64,000 nucleotides of DNA from Halarcobacter bivalviorum (GTDB lineage: Bacteria > Campylobacterota > Campylobacteria > Campylobacterales > Arcobacteraceae). Positions 55,343-64,000 of this stretch are shown piece by piece. The position numbers and the translations under genes are program-made. Numbering within the stretch: the stretch's first letter is position 1; the number at the start of each line of letters is the position of its first letter. Below the pieces are notes generated by a model. It saw only the letters and a program-made list of their open reading frames with translations. It had not been told where the DNA came from and did not search any database. The stretch covers positions 2,418,001-2,482,000 of the forward strand of contig NZ_CP031217.1 of assembly GCF_003346815.1 (NCBI RefSeq), written 5' to 3'.

Positions 55343-57817
55343 TTAAAAAAGTGGTGCTGGTTCACCTAAATAAAACCCTTGATACTCATCTGCACCTAAA
55401 TCTTGAAGAATTTTATAAACTGTTTCATTATGAATAAACTCTACAACTACAATTATTTTTAATGATTTACAAAAATCAATAATTGATTTAACCATTTCAT
55501 ATGAAGTTTGATTTTTATCTATATCTTTAATTAAAGAACCATCAATTTTTATATATTCTGGTTTAATATTTAAAACGTGAGTAAAGTTTGAATATCCTGT
55601 TCCAAAGTCATCAATTGCAAACTTAATACCTTTTTTTCTATATGTTAATATAAACTCATCTAATACTTTATGGTCAGAAATAAAATCACTTTCAAGTATT
55701 TCAAAAACAATTTTTTCTCTTTGTTCTTTTGTTAGAACTCTTACTTCTCTTTCAATAAAATCCATAAAATCTAAATTTAAAATATCAGAAAAGCTAATAT
55801 TGACAGAAACCATTTTTCCTATAGTATCAATATTGTCAAAAGCTTTTTTAATAACTATTTGATTTAATTTAAAATATTGTTTTGTTTTAATTGCCACATC
55901 AAAAAAGTTTCCAGGAGAAAGATAATGAACTTTTCCATCTACATCATCTTTTATTCTCATTAATGTTTCATATTTAATTAGGTTCTCATTTTTATCAAAA
56001 ATTGGTTGGAAAAAAGGTACCACTTTATCATTATCAATTGCATATTTAATTTTATCTTTCCAATGCATCATTTTTTTGATATTCTCTTTAGTATCAATCT
56101 CTTTGTTATAAACCATAGTTTTATAACCCATTTGTTTTGCTTTTTTTAAAGCAATATTCGCACTTTTTATTGAGTCATTTTGAGAGATTGAAACTCCTAA
56201 AGATACTGATAAAAATAGATCAATGCCTAAACTATCTACAGTAAACTCTTTACCAAAAATTTCATGTATTTCAGAAAGCAACTGCTCATATCTTATAAAG
56301 TTTCCAATATTTGTATCTTTTAAAGCAAAGATATCCCCTGCTACACGATATAATTCAAGCTCATTTTCTAAAGAAAAATCTTTTAATACTTCCATTACTT
56401 TTATTAAAACTTCATTTCCTATTTCAAAACCATAAAGTTCATTAATGTCATCAAAGTTATTAATATCAATAAAAGTTAAAGCTACCATATCATCTTTTCT
56501 AAGATCTTGAGTTAATGATTCTCTATTTTTTAATCCTGTTAACTCATCATAATAGAGCTTAGTTCTTATTTGCATTGTTCTTTCAGTAATTTTTTCTTCT
56601 AAACTTCTTGTATTTTCTTGAATATAATCAAGCATTCTATTAAAGTGACTTGCTAAAACTCCTAGCTCATCGTCACTATTAATATCTGCTCTTGCATTTA
56701 AATTACCATTTTTTACTAATTCTGCATTTTTAGTTAATACTTCAATTGGCCGTAAAAGTTTTTGTACAAAAAGTATAGCAATTGACATAAGAACCAACAG
56801 TAAAATAACTGATAAATTGATAATTAAAGAATCAATTTCATCTGCTTTTTTTTCTAAATCTTTTTTATAAACAGAAGAGACTATATACCACTCAAAGAAA
56901 TCATTATATTTAATCCAAGCTAGCTTTTTATCATCTATATTGTTTTTATTCCAAGAATACTCCCAAACTTTTCCATTTTTATAAGCATTTTCAAAACTCT
57001 TAAAAGAAATAGCTTTTTCAAAACTTTCTGAACTATCTTTTAGTAACTCTTTATTGGGATGCATGATGATATTGTAGTTTTTATCTAAAATATAAATATA
57101 ACTATTTTCTTTAGATAATAAAGAATCTATAAGAGGTCTAAGTTTTTTGATTGTTTTATCTTTTTGAGCTTCAATTTCTATTTCTATATGTGAATCATAA
57201 ACTGCAGAAGAAATAATCATATCAAATGGTTCAAAATAAATACTATGAACTAACTTATCAGAAGTAGCTTTACTATTTGGTTTTTCCCAGCTATATCTTG
57301 TATATGTCTCTTTTTCTTCAATAGAGTTTTTAATCACTGTAGGAATAAAGATTTTACCTTTTGAGTCTTTTAGATTATAAATATTTTGACCAATATACTC
57401 TTTAGTAGGATGATATAAAACCTCACCTTTTGTATTTATTACATAAATATAATCATCATGTCCATACTCTATTTTAGAGATAATAGATAAAGCACTATTA
57501 GTAGCCTTCTCTTTTGTATAAAGTCCTTCTTTGAACATTTCATTATATGATGAAGCAATATTATAAGCAAGATAAGAGATTTCTCTTATTTTTTGACGAT
57601 AGTCTCTCTCTTTTAAAGTTTTAAATTCATTTAATTGTTCTTCTCGTGAAGCAATAATAGTTGAAACCTTGTCAAGTTGTTGTTTAACTTGATTGGTTTC
57701 AAAATCAACTAAATATTTTGTAACTTTTGGAGATATTACAAAGATTATAAAAGATAAATATACACAGACAATAAAAACAAAAACTGCTCCTATTTTAAGA
57801 AAAATTTTGTTTTTCAT
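55343..57817 (-). CDS. Dual-Cache sensor with HAMP, degenerate GGDEF and EAL domains
   Basis: 824-residue c-di-GMP protein. Transmembrane helices near 7-28 and 333-353 enclose two Cache-type periplasmic repeats (HDDYIYVINTKGEVLYHP and NSYIYILDKNYNIIMHP). A HAMP domain spans about 350-405. The GGDEF motif reads AGDIF, so cyclase activity is unlikely. The EAL domain keeps ETLMRI, FEILESDFI, IDDFGTGYSNF, KIDGSLI and QGFYLGEP, so it is probably an active phosphodiesterase responsive to an external ligand. It lies four bases after psd. It lacks the LapD N-terminal fold. Confidence 0.92.
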   Translation of the reverse strand: MKNKIFLKIGAVFVFIVCVYLSFIIFVISPKVTKYLVDFETNQVKQQLDKVSTIIASREEQLNEFKTLKERDYRQKIREISYLAYNIASSYNEMFKEGLYTKEKATNSALSIISKIEYGHDDYIYVINTKGEVLYHPTKEYIGQNIYNLKDSKGKIFIPTVIKNSIEEKETYTRYSWEKPNSKATSDKLVHSIYFEPFDMIISSAVYDSHIEIEIEAQKDKTIKKLRPLIDSLLSKENSYIYILDKNYNIIMHPNKELLKDSSESFEKAISFKSFENAYKNGKVWEYSWNKNNIDDKKLAWIKYNDFFEWYIVSSVYKKDLEKKADEIDSLIINLSVILLLVLMSIAILFVQKLLRPIEVLTKNAELVKNGNLNARADINSDDELGVLASHFNRMLDYIQENTRSLEEKITERTMQIRTKLYYDELTGLKNRESLTQDLRKDDMVALTFIDINNFDDINELYGFEIGNEVLIKVMEVLKDFSLENELELYRVAGDIFALKDTNIGNFIRYEQLLSEIHEIFGKEFTVDSLGIDLFLSVSLGVSISQNDSIKSANIALKKAKQMGYKTMVYNKEIDTKENIKKMMHWKDKIKYAIDNDKVVPFFQPIFDKNENLIKYETLMRIKDDVDGKVHYLSPGNFFDVAIKTKQYFKLNQIVIKKAFDNIDTIGKMVSVNISFSDILNLDFMDFIEREVRVLTKEQREKIVFEILESDFISDHKVLDEFILTYRKKGIKFAIDDFGTGYSNFTHVLNIKPEYIKIDGSLIKDIDKNQTSYEMVKSIIDFCKSLKIIVVVEFIHNETVYKILQDLGADEYQGFYLGEPAPLF

Positions 57818-57821
57818 ATAA

Positions 57822-58631
57822 TTAATTTAGCTTTTTACAAATACTTTGCCCATATTTAACAGATTGACCAGTTAATTCTTCTAACTGAACAAAATCTTTT
57901 TCCCAGAACATTACAACGGTAGAACCCATTTTAAAGTAACCAAGACAGTCACCTTTTTTAATTTTCATATCTTCATACTCATAAATTTGAATATCTCTAA
58001 TCTTAGTATTTGTTTCAACTCTTGGTTCAAAGTCAAATACCATTTGACCAACATTTAATGCTCCAACAAAAACCATATAAAAGATTTTATCTTCATGAGT
58101 ACACTCTAAAATTACTCTTTCATTTTCAGCAAAAAGGTCAATTTGTTTATTTAAATATTTTAGATTTACAGGATATAACTTTCCTGGAACATGAAGTAAT
58201 CTTTTTATTTCAAAATCACTAGGTGCATGGTATCTATGATAATCCTTTGGAGATAGATAGAAGTTCATATATTCTCCATCTACTAACTTTGAAAAATTAT
58301 CTGCACAATTATAAGTTAACAACTCTTCGAATGAGTATTCCATACCTTTTATTTGTAAAGCTAAATCTCCATCAACTTGTCCACATTGTGTAATTAAACT
58401 ATCTGTTGGAGAAATAAATACTTTCTCATCTTTATTAATTTCTCTTGCAATTGCTAACTCTCTTGTAAAAAGGTCATTCAGTGATTTGTAGAATTTTTCA
58501 TTTCTAAACTCACTCATATCAAGCTTTAAACTCTTTACATATATTTTATTAATAAATTTCTGTATAAATGCTGGAAATTCTGTTTTTGCAAACTTTCCAA
58601 AGTATTGAGAGATAATATTTGTAATATGCAT
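57822..58631 (-). CDS. psd: Phosphatidylserine decarboxylase proenzyme
   Basis: Makes phosphatidylethanolamine from phosphatidylserine. 269 residues. Self-cleavage site GST in FKMGSTVVMFW (usually LGST) will give the pyruvoyl alpha chain. The catalytic His lies in PKDYHRYHAPSDF and the Asp in FISPTDSLI. Membrane-associated. It forms an operon with the Cache-EAL gene four bases downstream. Confidence 0.96.
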   Translation of the reverse strand: MHITNIISQYFGKFAKTEFPAFIQKFINKIYVKSLKLDMSEFRNEKFYKSLNDLFTRELAIAREINKDEKVFISPTDSLITQCGQVDGDLALQIKGMEYSFEELLTYNCADNFSKLVDGEYMNFYLSPKDYHRYHAPSDFEIKRLLHVPGKLYPVNLKYLNKQIDLFAENERVILECTHEDKIFYMVFVGALNVGQMVFDFEPRVETNTKIRDIQIYEYEDMKIKKGDCLGYFKMGSTVVMFWEKDFVQLEELTGQSVKYGQSICKKLN

Positions 58632-58778
58632 CTTTCCCCTTAATTTTTGTACTAAATATATATTTTATCTAAATATTACTTGATTTTATTAAAGCTATTA
58701 CATAAATTATTATTATAAGTCTATTTAAATTTTTTTTTGATAATCTTCGAAAAAAAATTATTATAGGAGAAATTTTTA

Positions 58779-59018
58779 ATGCATAAAGTTATTGTAGAAA
58801 CAGAATGTGGTTGTTTTAGAAGAAGTGATTTAGAAAACAACTTAGAATTTAACTCAAAAGATGATGCTTTAAGTAAAGCAATTCAAATGAAAAATCAAAT
58901 GAACTTAGAGTTCTGTAAAAAACATGAATTCGATTTAGTAGAGCATGGAAATAATTTTGTTATCAATTTTAGACAAGAAGCTCCATCTTCATGTTGTGGA
59001 ACAGGATGCTGTAGTTAA
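58779..59018 (+). CDS. Small cysteine-rich protein with CCGTGCC tail
   Basis: 79 residues. The N-terminus has ECGCFRRSD, one cysteine lies in LEFCKKHEF, and the last residues are SSCCGTGCCS. The clustered cysteines suggest metal or Fe-S binding. AGGAGAAA gives a strong SD, and the frame is preserved to a clean stop, so it is very likely real. Role unknown; no partner gene is adjacent on this strand. Confidence 0.75.
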   Translation: MHKVIVETECGCFRRSDLENNLEFNSKDDALSKAIQMKNQMNLEFCKKHEFDLVEHGNNFVINFRQEAPSSCCGTGCCS

Positions 59019-59021
59019 GAA

Positions 59022-59046
59022 GCACAGTAATTTATTACTACTGTGC
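59022..59046. other. Hairpin at the convergent ends of the Cys-rich gene and mltA
   Basis: GCACAGTA (59022-59029) and TACTGTGC (59039-59046) form an 8-bp perfect stem. The second arm covers the last codons of mltA. No T-run follows on either strand, so it may stabilise 3' ends and not terminate. Confidence 0.4.
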
Positions 59047-60147
59047 AAACTCTTTAGGAACAAGTATTGTTAACTTTCCTTGTTCCTTCATCCCTCCAGC
59101 ATAAAGCTCTGCATCTTCTCCATTTCCATAGAAAAAATCTGCTCTTATTTCCCCTTTAATTGCTCCACCAACATCAGCTGCAACCATTAATCTATCTATC
59201 TTATCTTGCGTAACAGAATTTTTTGTATTGATAAAAACTGGCATTCCTAGTGGAATATATCTTCTATCAACAGCAAGATTTCTTTCTGCTGTTAAAGCTG
59301 TTCCTAAAGCCCCCGTTGCACCTTGACCTCTTTTTGAGAAAAAGATATAACTTTCATTTTCATGTAAAACTTCATCTACTCTATTAGGATTTGCTTCTAA
59401 ATAGGCTTTAATTCCTTGCATTGAAGCTCCATAACCTTTTAGAACACCTTCATCTAAAAGCATTCTTCCTATTCCTTTATATTTATGTCCATTTTGATTT
59501 GCATAACCTACATTTATTGTTTCACCAGTATCTAATAATACTTTTCCTGAACCTTGAATATGTAAGAAAAATAGATCAAATCTATCATCTACATAACAAA
59601 TAGCTTCTAAATCATCTCTTTTATTAATTGCTTCTCTATCATCATAAGGGATAATTTTATTTCCCTCAATTTTTCCTCTTAACCTATATTTTTTCAGTTC
59701 TGGATAAATAGAAGATAAGTCAACAATATACATATCTTTTGGAGTCTTATAAATTGGATACTTATATTTTGAAGTTTTTGTTAAGCTACCTCTTAATAAC
59801 GGTTCATAATAACCTGTGATAACACCTTTATTTGTACCATTTTTATTATATAGTTCATAAGCAACAAAATTTTCTGTAAAAAATTTAGAACCATTTGTAG
59901 CCACTTGTGCTTTTTCACATACATTTTTAAATAGATTAAATCTCTTTGACCGTTTACAGTCTTTTTTAAAAACTTCTAAGGCATAGTTTAAGTTATCTTC
60001 ATAAAAACCTTCAATTGTATTTAAATCAACTTTTAATACTTGTGCTTGTGATATTTTTTCTAATTTTTGTAAATTTAAAGGCTCTTTTTGAGAACAGCCT
60101 GTAAAAAATAAAATAAAAAGAAGTGTAGATGAAATAATCAGCTTCAT
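59038..60147 (-). CDS. mltA: Membrane-bound lytic murein transglycosylase A
   Basis: Outer-membrane lipoprotein that cleaves peptidoglycan strands, leaving 1,6-anhydro ends. 369 residues. Lipobox FFTGC gives Cys18. The MltA domain includes GVITGYYEPLL, FFLHIQGSG and the C-terminal 3D domain, with catalytic Asp in AADVGGAIKG and in IRADFFYGNG. It is downstream of the zinc-ribbon gene with a 52-base gap. Confidence 0.95.
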   Translation of the reverse strand: MKLIISSTLLFILFFTGCSQKEPLNLQKLEKISQAQVLKVDLNTIEGFYEDNLNYALEVFKKDCKRSKRFNLFKNVCEKAQVATNGSKFFTENFVAYELYNKNGTNKGVITGYYEPLLRGSLTKTSKYKYPIYKTPKDMYIVDLSSIYPELKKYRLRGKIEGNKIIPYDDREAINKRDDLEAICYVDDRFDLFFLHIQGSGKVLLDTGETINVGYANQNGHKYKGIGRMLLDEGVLKGYGASMQGIKAYLEANPNRVDEVLHENESYIFFSKRGQGATGALGTALTAERNLAVDRRYIPLGMPVFINTKNSVTQDKIDRLMVAADVGGAIKGEIRADFFYGNGEDAELYAGGMKEQGKLTILVPKEFAQ

Positions 60148-60199
60148 TTTTTGTCCTTCAAACTTTTTGGAATTCTAACATTTGAAAGTTAATAGAAGA

Positions 60200-60502
60200 T
60201 TACATAGAACAATTAGATAGTGAGCTTTGAGAATAAACCTCTTTTAATCCACAAGTTTTGCAAGAGTATTCAATATCAATAACTCCAGAACAACCATGAT
60301 TTTTTAATACTCTTGTAGTAATTATTTCTACTTTAAAAGTAGTTTTTGTTTTTTCATCATAAAAAGTTTTTGCTTTATCACCACAGGCAGGGCAAATACC
60401 TTTATTTAATTTATCAACTCTTGAATGTTTATTTTTGTAGTAAAGTAAGATAGAGAAGACTACTATTAAAAAAGTTAATAGTAAAAAAATTAGAGTTTGC
60501 AT
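60200..60502 (-). CDS. Membrane-anchored zinc-ribbon protein
   Basis: 100 residues. One membrane helix (about 3-21) is followed by a ribbon with two CxxC pairs, CPACG and CKTCG, plus NHGCSG and a terminal NCSM. It is probably a small zinc protein facing the cytoplasm or periplasm. No SD is visible; the bases before the ATG form one arm of a perfect hairpin around the dnaK stop codon, so translation may be coupled to dnaK. Confidence 0.7.
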   Translation of the reverse strand: MQTLIFLLLTFLIVVFSILLYYKNKHSRVDKLNKGICPACGDKAKTFYDEKTKTTFKVEIITTRVLKNHGCSGVIDIEYSCKTCGLKEVYSQSSLSNCSM

Positions 60503-60524
60503 GAAGTAGAGATTACTCTACTTC
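60503..60524 (-). other. Perfect hairpin around the dnaK stop codon
   Basis: GAAGTAGAG (60503-60511), loop ATTA (60512-60515) and CTCTACTTC (60516-60524) form a 9-bp stem. On the transcript the loop holds the dnaK UAA, and the 3' arm abuts the AUG of the zinc-ribbon gene. No U-run follows. Confidence 0.6.
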
Positions 60525-62405
60525 AGCATCGATAACATCGTCATCGTCTTTTTTTGCTTTTTGATTTGGTTGTGCACCAGCACCTGCTTGGTCACCACCT
60601 TCTTTTTTATACATTGCTTCTGCCAACTTGTGAGAAACCTCAGTTAAAGCTTTTACTTTCTCTTCAATTTGCTCTTTAGTTGCATTTTCATCTTTTAGAA
60701 CTTCTTCTAAAGCTGCAGCTGCATCAATAATTGCAGTTTTTTCTTCAGCAGAAACTGCATTTTCATTCTCTTCTAAAGTCTTTTTAGTTGAGTGTAATAA
60801 TGCATCAGCTTGGTTTCTAATTTCAATTACCTCTTTTTTCTTAGCATCTGCTTCTTTATTAGCTTCTGCTTCTTGAACCATTTTTTCAATCTCTTCATCA
60901 GATAATCCAGATGAACCAGAGATAGTAATTTTATTCTCTTTTCCAGTTCCTTTATCTTTTGCAGATACATTTAAAACACCATTTGCATCAATATCAAATG
61001 TTACTTCAATTTGAGGAACACCTCTTGGAGCTGCTGGGATATCTGATAATTCAAACATACCTAAAGATTTATTATCCTTAGCAAACTCTCTTTCTCCTTG
61101 AGAAACATGAATTGATACTGCTGGTTGATTATCTTCAGCTGTAGAGAATACTTGAGACTTTTTAACTGGAATTGTAGTTCCTTTATCAATTAACTTAGTC
61201 ATAACTCCACCAAGAGTTTCAATACCAAGTGATAATGGAGTTACATCAAGTAATAATACGTCTTTAACATCTCCTCTTAATACACCAGCTTGAACAGCAG
61301 CACCTGCAGCAACAACTTCATCTGGGTTTACACCTTTATTTAAATCTTTTCCAAAATACTCTCTAACTACTTGGTTAGCTTTTGGTAATCTTGTAGAACC
61401 ACCAACCATAATTACTTCTTGAATCTCACCTTTATCTAATCCAGCATCTTTTAATGCTACTTTGATATGGTCTAAAGTTTCATTAATTAAATTCTCAGTC
61501 ATAGACTCAAATTTTGCTCTTGTTAATGATTTAACTAAGTGAACTGGTCCTGCATTACCCATAGAAATAAATGGTAAGTTAATCTCTGTTGATTCAGCAG
61601 AAGATAACTCTTTTTTAGCATTTTCAGCTGCATCTTTTAATCTTTGTAATGCCATTTTGTCATTTTTAATATCAAAACCATTTTCAGATTCGAACTCTTT
61701 TGCTAACCAATCAATAATTGCGTTATCAAAATCATCTCCACCTAAGAATGCATTACCATCAGTTGAAAGTACTTCAAATGTTCCATCACCAATCTCTAAT
61801 ACAGTAACGTCAAATGTACCACCACCTAAATCGTATACTAATACTTTCTCTTCACCTTTTTTATCAAGTCCATAAGCTAATGAAGCAGCTGTTGGCTCAT
61901 TGATAATTCTTAATACATTAAGACCTGCAATTGTTCCCGCTTCTTGAGTTGCTTTTCTTTGTGCATCATTGAAGTATGCTGGAACTGTAATAACTGCATC
62001 AGTTACAGGAGCACCTAAATACTCTTCCGCATCTGCTTTTAATTTTCCTAAAATTTTTGCAGAGATTTCTTGAGGAGTATAAACTTTTCCTGCAATATCA
62101 ACTGCTGCTGCACCATTTCTATCAACGATTTTATATCCTACTTTAGATTGTGCTTCTTTAGCATTCTCTTCATCCATCATAAGACCCATAATTCTTTTTA
62201 CAGAATAGATTGTCTTTTCAGGGTTTGTAATAGCTTGTCTTTTTGCTGGATCACCAACTAAAACTTCACCTTTATCTGTAAATGCTACGATAGATGGAGT
62301 TGTATTTTTTCCTTCTTTATTAGGAATAACTTTTGCTTCACCATTTTCATAAACTGCCATACAAGAATTTGTTGTACCTAAGTCAATACCAATTACTTTA
62401 CTCAT
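60513..62405 (-). CDS. dnaK: Molecular chaperone DnaK (Hsp70)
   Basis: ATP-dependent chaperone, 630 residues. N-terminal [13 protein letters not shown], phosphate loop [10 protein letters not shown], and VGGSTRLP are present; the substrate domain has [16 protein letters not shown]; the lid ends with the acidic EEVD-like [10 protein letters not shown]. Third gene of the heat-shock operon with hrcA and grpE. AAGGA lies upstream of the ATG. The gap to grpE is 77 bases and shows no clear promoter. Confidence 0.99.
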   Translation of the reverse strand: MSKVIGIDLGTTNSCMAVYENGEAKVIPNKEGKNTTPSIVAFTDKGEVLVGDPAKRQAITNPEKTIYSVKRIMGLMMDEENAKEAQSKVGYKIVDRNGAAAVDIAGKVYTPQEISAKILGKLKADAEEYLGAPVTDAVITVPAYFNDAQRKATQEAGTIAGLNVLRIINEPTAASLAYGLDKKGEEKVLVYDLGGGTFDVTVLEIGDGTFEVLSTDGNAFLGGDDFDNAIIDWLAKEFESENGFDIKNDKMALQRLKDAAENAKKELSSAESTEINLPFISMGNAGPVHLVKSLTRAKFESMTENLINETLDHIKVALKDAGLDKGEIQEVIMVGGSTRLPKANQVVREYFGKDLNKGVNPDEVVAAGAAVQAGVLRGDVKDVLLLDVTPLSLGIETLGGVMTKLIDKGTTIPVKKSQVFSTAEDNQPAVSIHVSQGEREFAKDNKSLGMFELSDIPAAPRGVPQIEVTFDIDANGVLNVSAKDKGTGKENKITISGSSGLSDEEIEKMVQEAEANKEADAKKKEVIEIRNQADALLHSTKKTLEENENAVSAEEKTAIIDAAAALEEVLKDENATKEQIEEKVKALTEVSHKLAEAMYKKEGGDQAGAGAQPNQKAKKDDDDVIDAEVE

Positions 62406-62482
62406 AACTATATCCTTATCATTTTTTTATTATCAAATTTTTATTTTTATATTCAATAGTTTAAAGACTTTCCGGTCGCTTT

Positions 62483-63067
62483 TTATTTTTTACAAATAGA
62501 AACCATTGCTGGTCTTAATAACCTATCTTTAAATAGATAACCTTTTTGTAAAGCCTGAACAATTTGTCCATCTTCATGCTCTGTACTATCCACTTGCATA
62601 ACTGCATTATGGAAATTTGGATCAAATTCTCCTTCAGTTTCAACAATTGAAATATCATGTTTTTCAAATGCTGTATAGAAGTTTTTGATTGTTAATTCAA
62701 CACCCTCTTTTAGTTTTGCTAAAAGTTCTTCAGCTGGAACTTCTTTTGCTGCTTCTTCAGCTGCAAGTGCCATCTCTAAAGTATCAATTGGTGCTAATAA
62801 ATCTTTTGCAAACTTCTCAGAAGCATAATCAATTGCTTGATACTTCTCTTTTTCTAACCTTTTTTTAATATTTTCAAAATCAGCATGAACTCTAAAATAT
62901 TTATCTTCACTCTCTTTTAATTTAGCTTCAAGTTCTGCTATTTTTTCTTCTAAAGTTAATTCTTTAGGTTCATTTGTCTCTTCATGAACTTCTTGTGTTT
63001 CAACATTTTGTTCAACTTCTTCTTGATTTATTTGTTCTTCTTTTAATTCTTCTTTATTTTCACTCAA
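62483..63067 (-). CDS. grpE: Nucleotide exchange factor GrpE
   Basis: Releases ADP from DnaK. 194 residues. A long acidic N-terminus and coiled coil (about 35-90, with [16 protein letters not shown]) lead to the beta domain, which has [16 protein letters not shown] and [14 protein letters not shown]. The start is TTG with AGGAGA six bases before it. Ten bases separate it from hrcA. Confidence 0.97.
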   Translation of the reverse strand: MSENKEELKEEQINQEEVEQNVETQEVHEETNEPKELTLEEKIAELEAKLKESEDKYFRVHADFENIKKRLEKEKYQAIDYASEKFAKDLLAPIDTLEMALAAEEAAKEVPAEELLAKLKEGVELTIKNFYTAFEKHDISIVETEGEFDPNFHNAVMQVDSTEHEDGQIVQALQKGYLFKDRLLRPAMVSICKK

Positions 63068-63077
63068 AATATCTCTC

Positions 63078-63869
63078 CTAAACCATACTTATTTTATTAT
63101 AAAAATATTCGTAGTCTTTAGATAACTCTCCAACTACTAACATTTTAATCTCTTTATTTTCAATCTTACAATTATGACAAATGGCAATATAACCTTCAGG
63201 AATTAAATCCTCAAAATATAAACCCTCTTCTAAAGAGTCTAAAATATTCCCTTTAAGAAATGCATTTATACTATTTTCATCATAATTATATTTTAGTGCT
63301 AAAGAGAAAAACTCTTTAGTATTATAAATATGAAAATTTTTATTTTGTAAATGCTGACTCACTTTTTCATAGATTTCATATGCTCCAACTTGTTTTGAAA
63401 TATTTACAATATGTACTAATTCAAGTCCTTGCATATCACTTAAAAATCTATATAGTGCATCAGAATATTTAACAGTAATTGCAAAAGTGCTAAACTCTAA
63501 AATCATATATCTATTTTCAACATTTAAAATATCTTTTAAAACATCTGATTTTTGCTCTTGCACAAATACTGCCACACCTAGGTCTTTAGAAAAATATTCT
63601 ATTGCCCTTCTATCAACAAAATCAAGTTTGAAATTTAATTTATTACTCCAATATAGTTTTAAAGCTTCTGTTGTAGGAGTTCTTCCTGAACTAACATGTT
63701 CTTGTGCTAAAAATCCTTCATCTCCCAACTTCTTAAAATATCCTCTAATAGTTGCTGGAGAGTATGCAATATCATACATAGACTTTAGCTGTGTAGAACC
63801 TATTGGCTCTAAATGTTCAATATAGGCTTTAATAATCGAATGTAATAAAAACTCTTTTTTATCAATCAT
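63078..63869 (-). CDS. hrcA: Heat-shock repressor HrcA-like
   Basis: Represses chaperone operons through CIRCE. 263 residues, shorter than the about 340 of Bacillus but usual for Campylobacterota. The winged-helix N-terminus includes [12 protein letters not shown] and [18 protein letters not shown] followed by SSGRTPT. The C-terminal half is diverged. First gene of the operon. Two CIRCE-like sites and a consensus promoter lie just upstream. Confidence 0.93.
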   Translation of the reverse strand: MIDKKEFLLHSIIKAYIEHLEPIGSTQLKSMYDIAYSPATIRGYFKKLGDEGFLAQEHVSSGRTPTTEALKLYWSNKLNFKLDFVDRRAIEYFSKDLGVAVFVQEQKSDVLKDILNVENRYMILEFSTFAITVKYSDALYRFLSDMQGLELVHIVNISKQVGAYEIYEKVSQHLQNKNFHIYNTKEFFSLALKYNYDENSINAFLKGNILDSLEEGLYFEDLIPEGYIAICHNCKIENKEIKMLVVGELSKDYEYFYNKISMV

Positions 63870-63881
63870 AATTTCTCACTT

Positions 63882-63908
63882 TTAGCACTTGTAATCTCAA
63901 ACTGCTAA
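63882..63908 (-). promoter_or_regulatory. CIRCE-like operator 1
   Basis: TTAGCACTT-N9-AACTGCTAA. The left arm matches CIRCE (TTAGCACTC) at 8 of 9 bases and the right arm (GAGTGCTAA) at 7 of 9. It lies between the -10 box and the hrcA start, over the expected transcription start, where HrcA would block initiation. Confidence 0.8.
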
Positions 63909-63912
63909 AAAC

Positions 63913-63941
63913 ATTATACTATATGAGTGTATAAATGTCAA
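63913..63941 (-). promoter_or_regulatory. Consensus sigma70-type promoter of hrcA-grpE-dnaK
   Basis: Minus strand: TTGACA at 63941-63936, a 17-base spacer, then TATAAT at 63918-63913. Both hexamers are perfect. CIRCE-like sites bracket it on both sides, so a strong promoter is held down by a repressor. Confidence 0.85.
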
Positions 63942-63948
63942 GTTGTTT

Positions 63949-63975
63949 TTAGCAAAAGATAAAGAAAAGTGCTAA
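63949..63975 (-). promoter_or_regulatory. CIRCE-like operator 2
   Basis: TTAGCAAAA-N9-AAGTGCTAA. The right arm matches CIRCE at 8 of 9 bases and the left at 6 of 9. It lies just upstream of the -35 box. Spacing and arm length agree with CIRCE, but the left arm is weak. Confidence 0.6.
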
Positions 63976-64000
63976 TTTCTTTTAAAGTGCCCTTTTTTAA

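Noticed and set aside
55343-57817. Cache-EAL protein as LapD, the partner for adhesin release
   Set aside because: Its periplasmic part has Cache repeats and it keeps EAL catalytic residues, unlike LapD; no LapG is adjacent.
59022-59046. Hairpin as an intrinsic terminator
   Set aside because: No T-run follows on either strand; listed only as a hairpin.

Overview
The window is AT-rich chromosomal DNA from a Campylobacterota bacterium, most like the Arcobacter group. Support for this is the hrcA-grpE-dnaK order, a short HrcA, an ArsS-type kinase, several related cytoplasmic-type histidine kinases with an AHQWRQP phospho-acceptor box, TTG starts behind AAGGA-type Shine-Dalgarno (SD) sites, and promoters that often show only a TATAAT box. 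I see no insertion sequence, prophage or CRISPR array.

Left arm (1-13145): a type I secretion and adhesin locus. A partial HlyD-type adaptor, an ABC exporter with a degenerate C39-like domain and a TolC-like channel with a SPOR-like tail form one operon. A two-component pair lies next to it, then a 2264-residue secreted adhesin in which 1481 consecutive codons encode almost only Thr-Asp and then Ser-Asp dipeptides. A 19-bp element with two half-sites 11 bp apart occurs both between the divergent regulator and exporter promoters and in front of the adhesin (16 of 19 bases the same). This suggests that the local regulator controls pump and cargo together.

Centre-left (13155-31381): eleven tightly packed minus-strand genes, the most unusual part of the window. 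They encode an ankyrin-OmpA lipoprotein, an alpha/alpha-toroid protein carrying a stray Mur-ligase C-terminal domain, a Fic-like/Mur-ligase fusion, a peptidase/LRR/hydrolase/ATP-grasp fusion, a Mur-ligase/DUF2156-like fusion, two secreted beta-propeller-like paralogues, a CPT-like P-loop kinase, a secreted HExxH peptidase with a related propeller tail, a PhnW-like aminotransferase and a LicC/PntC-like nucleotidyltransferase. The set suggests an amide-ligating pathway with an exported arm, possibly making an envelope or extracellular product. Its product is unknown to me.

Middle (31488-46263): a signalling-rich stretch with a haem-type PAS kinase, a receiver-PilZ protein, a periplasmic-binding-domain kinase, an Hpt protein and a receiver-kinase hybrid. 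Then come tRNA-Cys, an EamA transporter, tRNA-Ser, tRNA-Leu, ilvD, an HtrA protease and an ArsRS-like two-component pair.

Right arm (46247-63975): a contiguous eight-gene operon (marC, aminotransferase, transglutaminase-like, mcrC, mcrB, dtd, SDR, Cys-rich protein), then dsbD, a rhodanese, a dual-Cache GGDEF/EAL protein, psd, mltA, and the hrcA-grpE-dnaK heat-shock operon. The heat-shock operon has a consensus promoter bracketed by two CIRCE-like operators.
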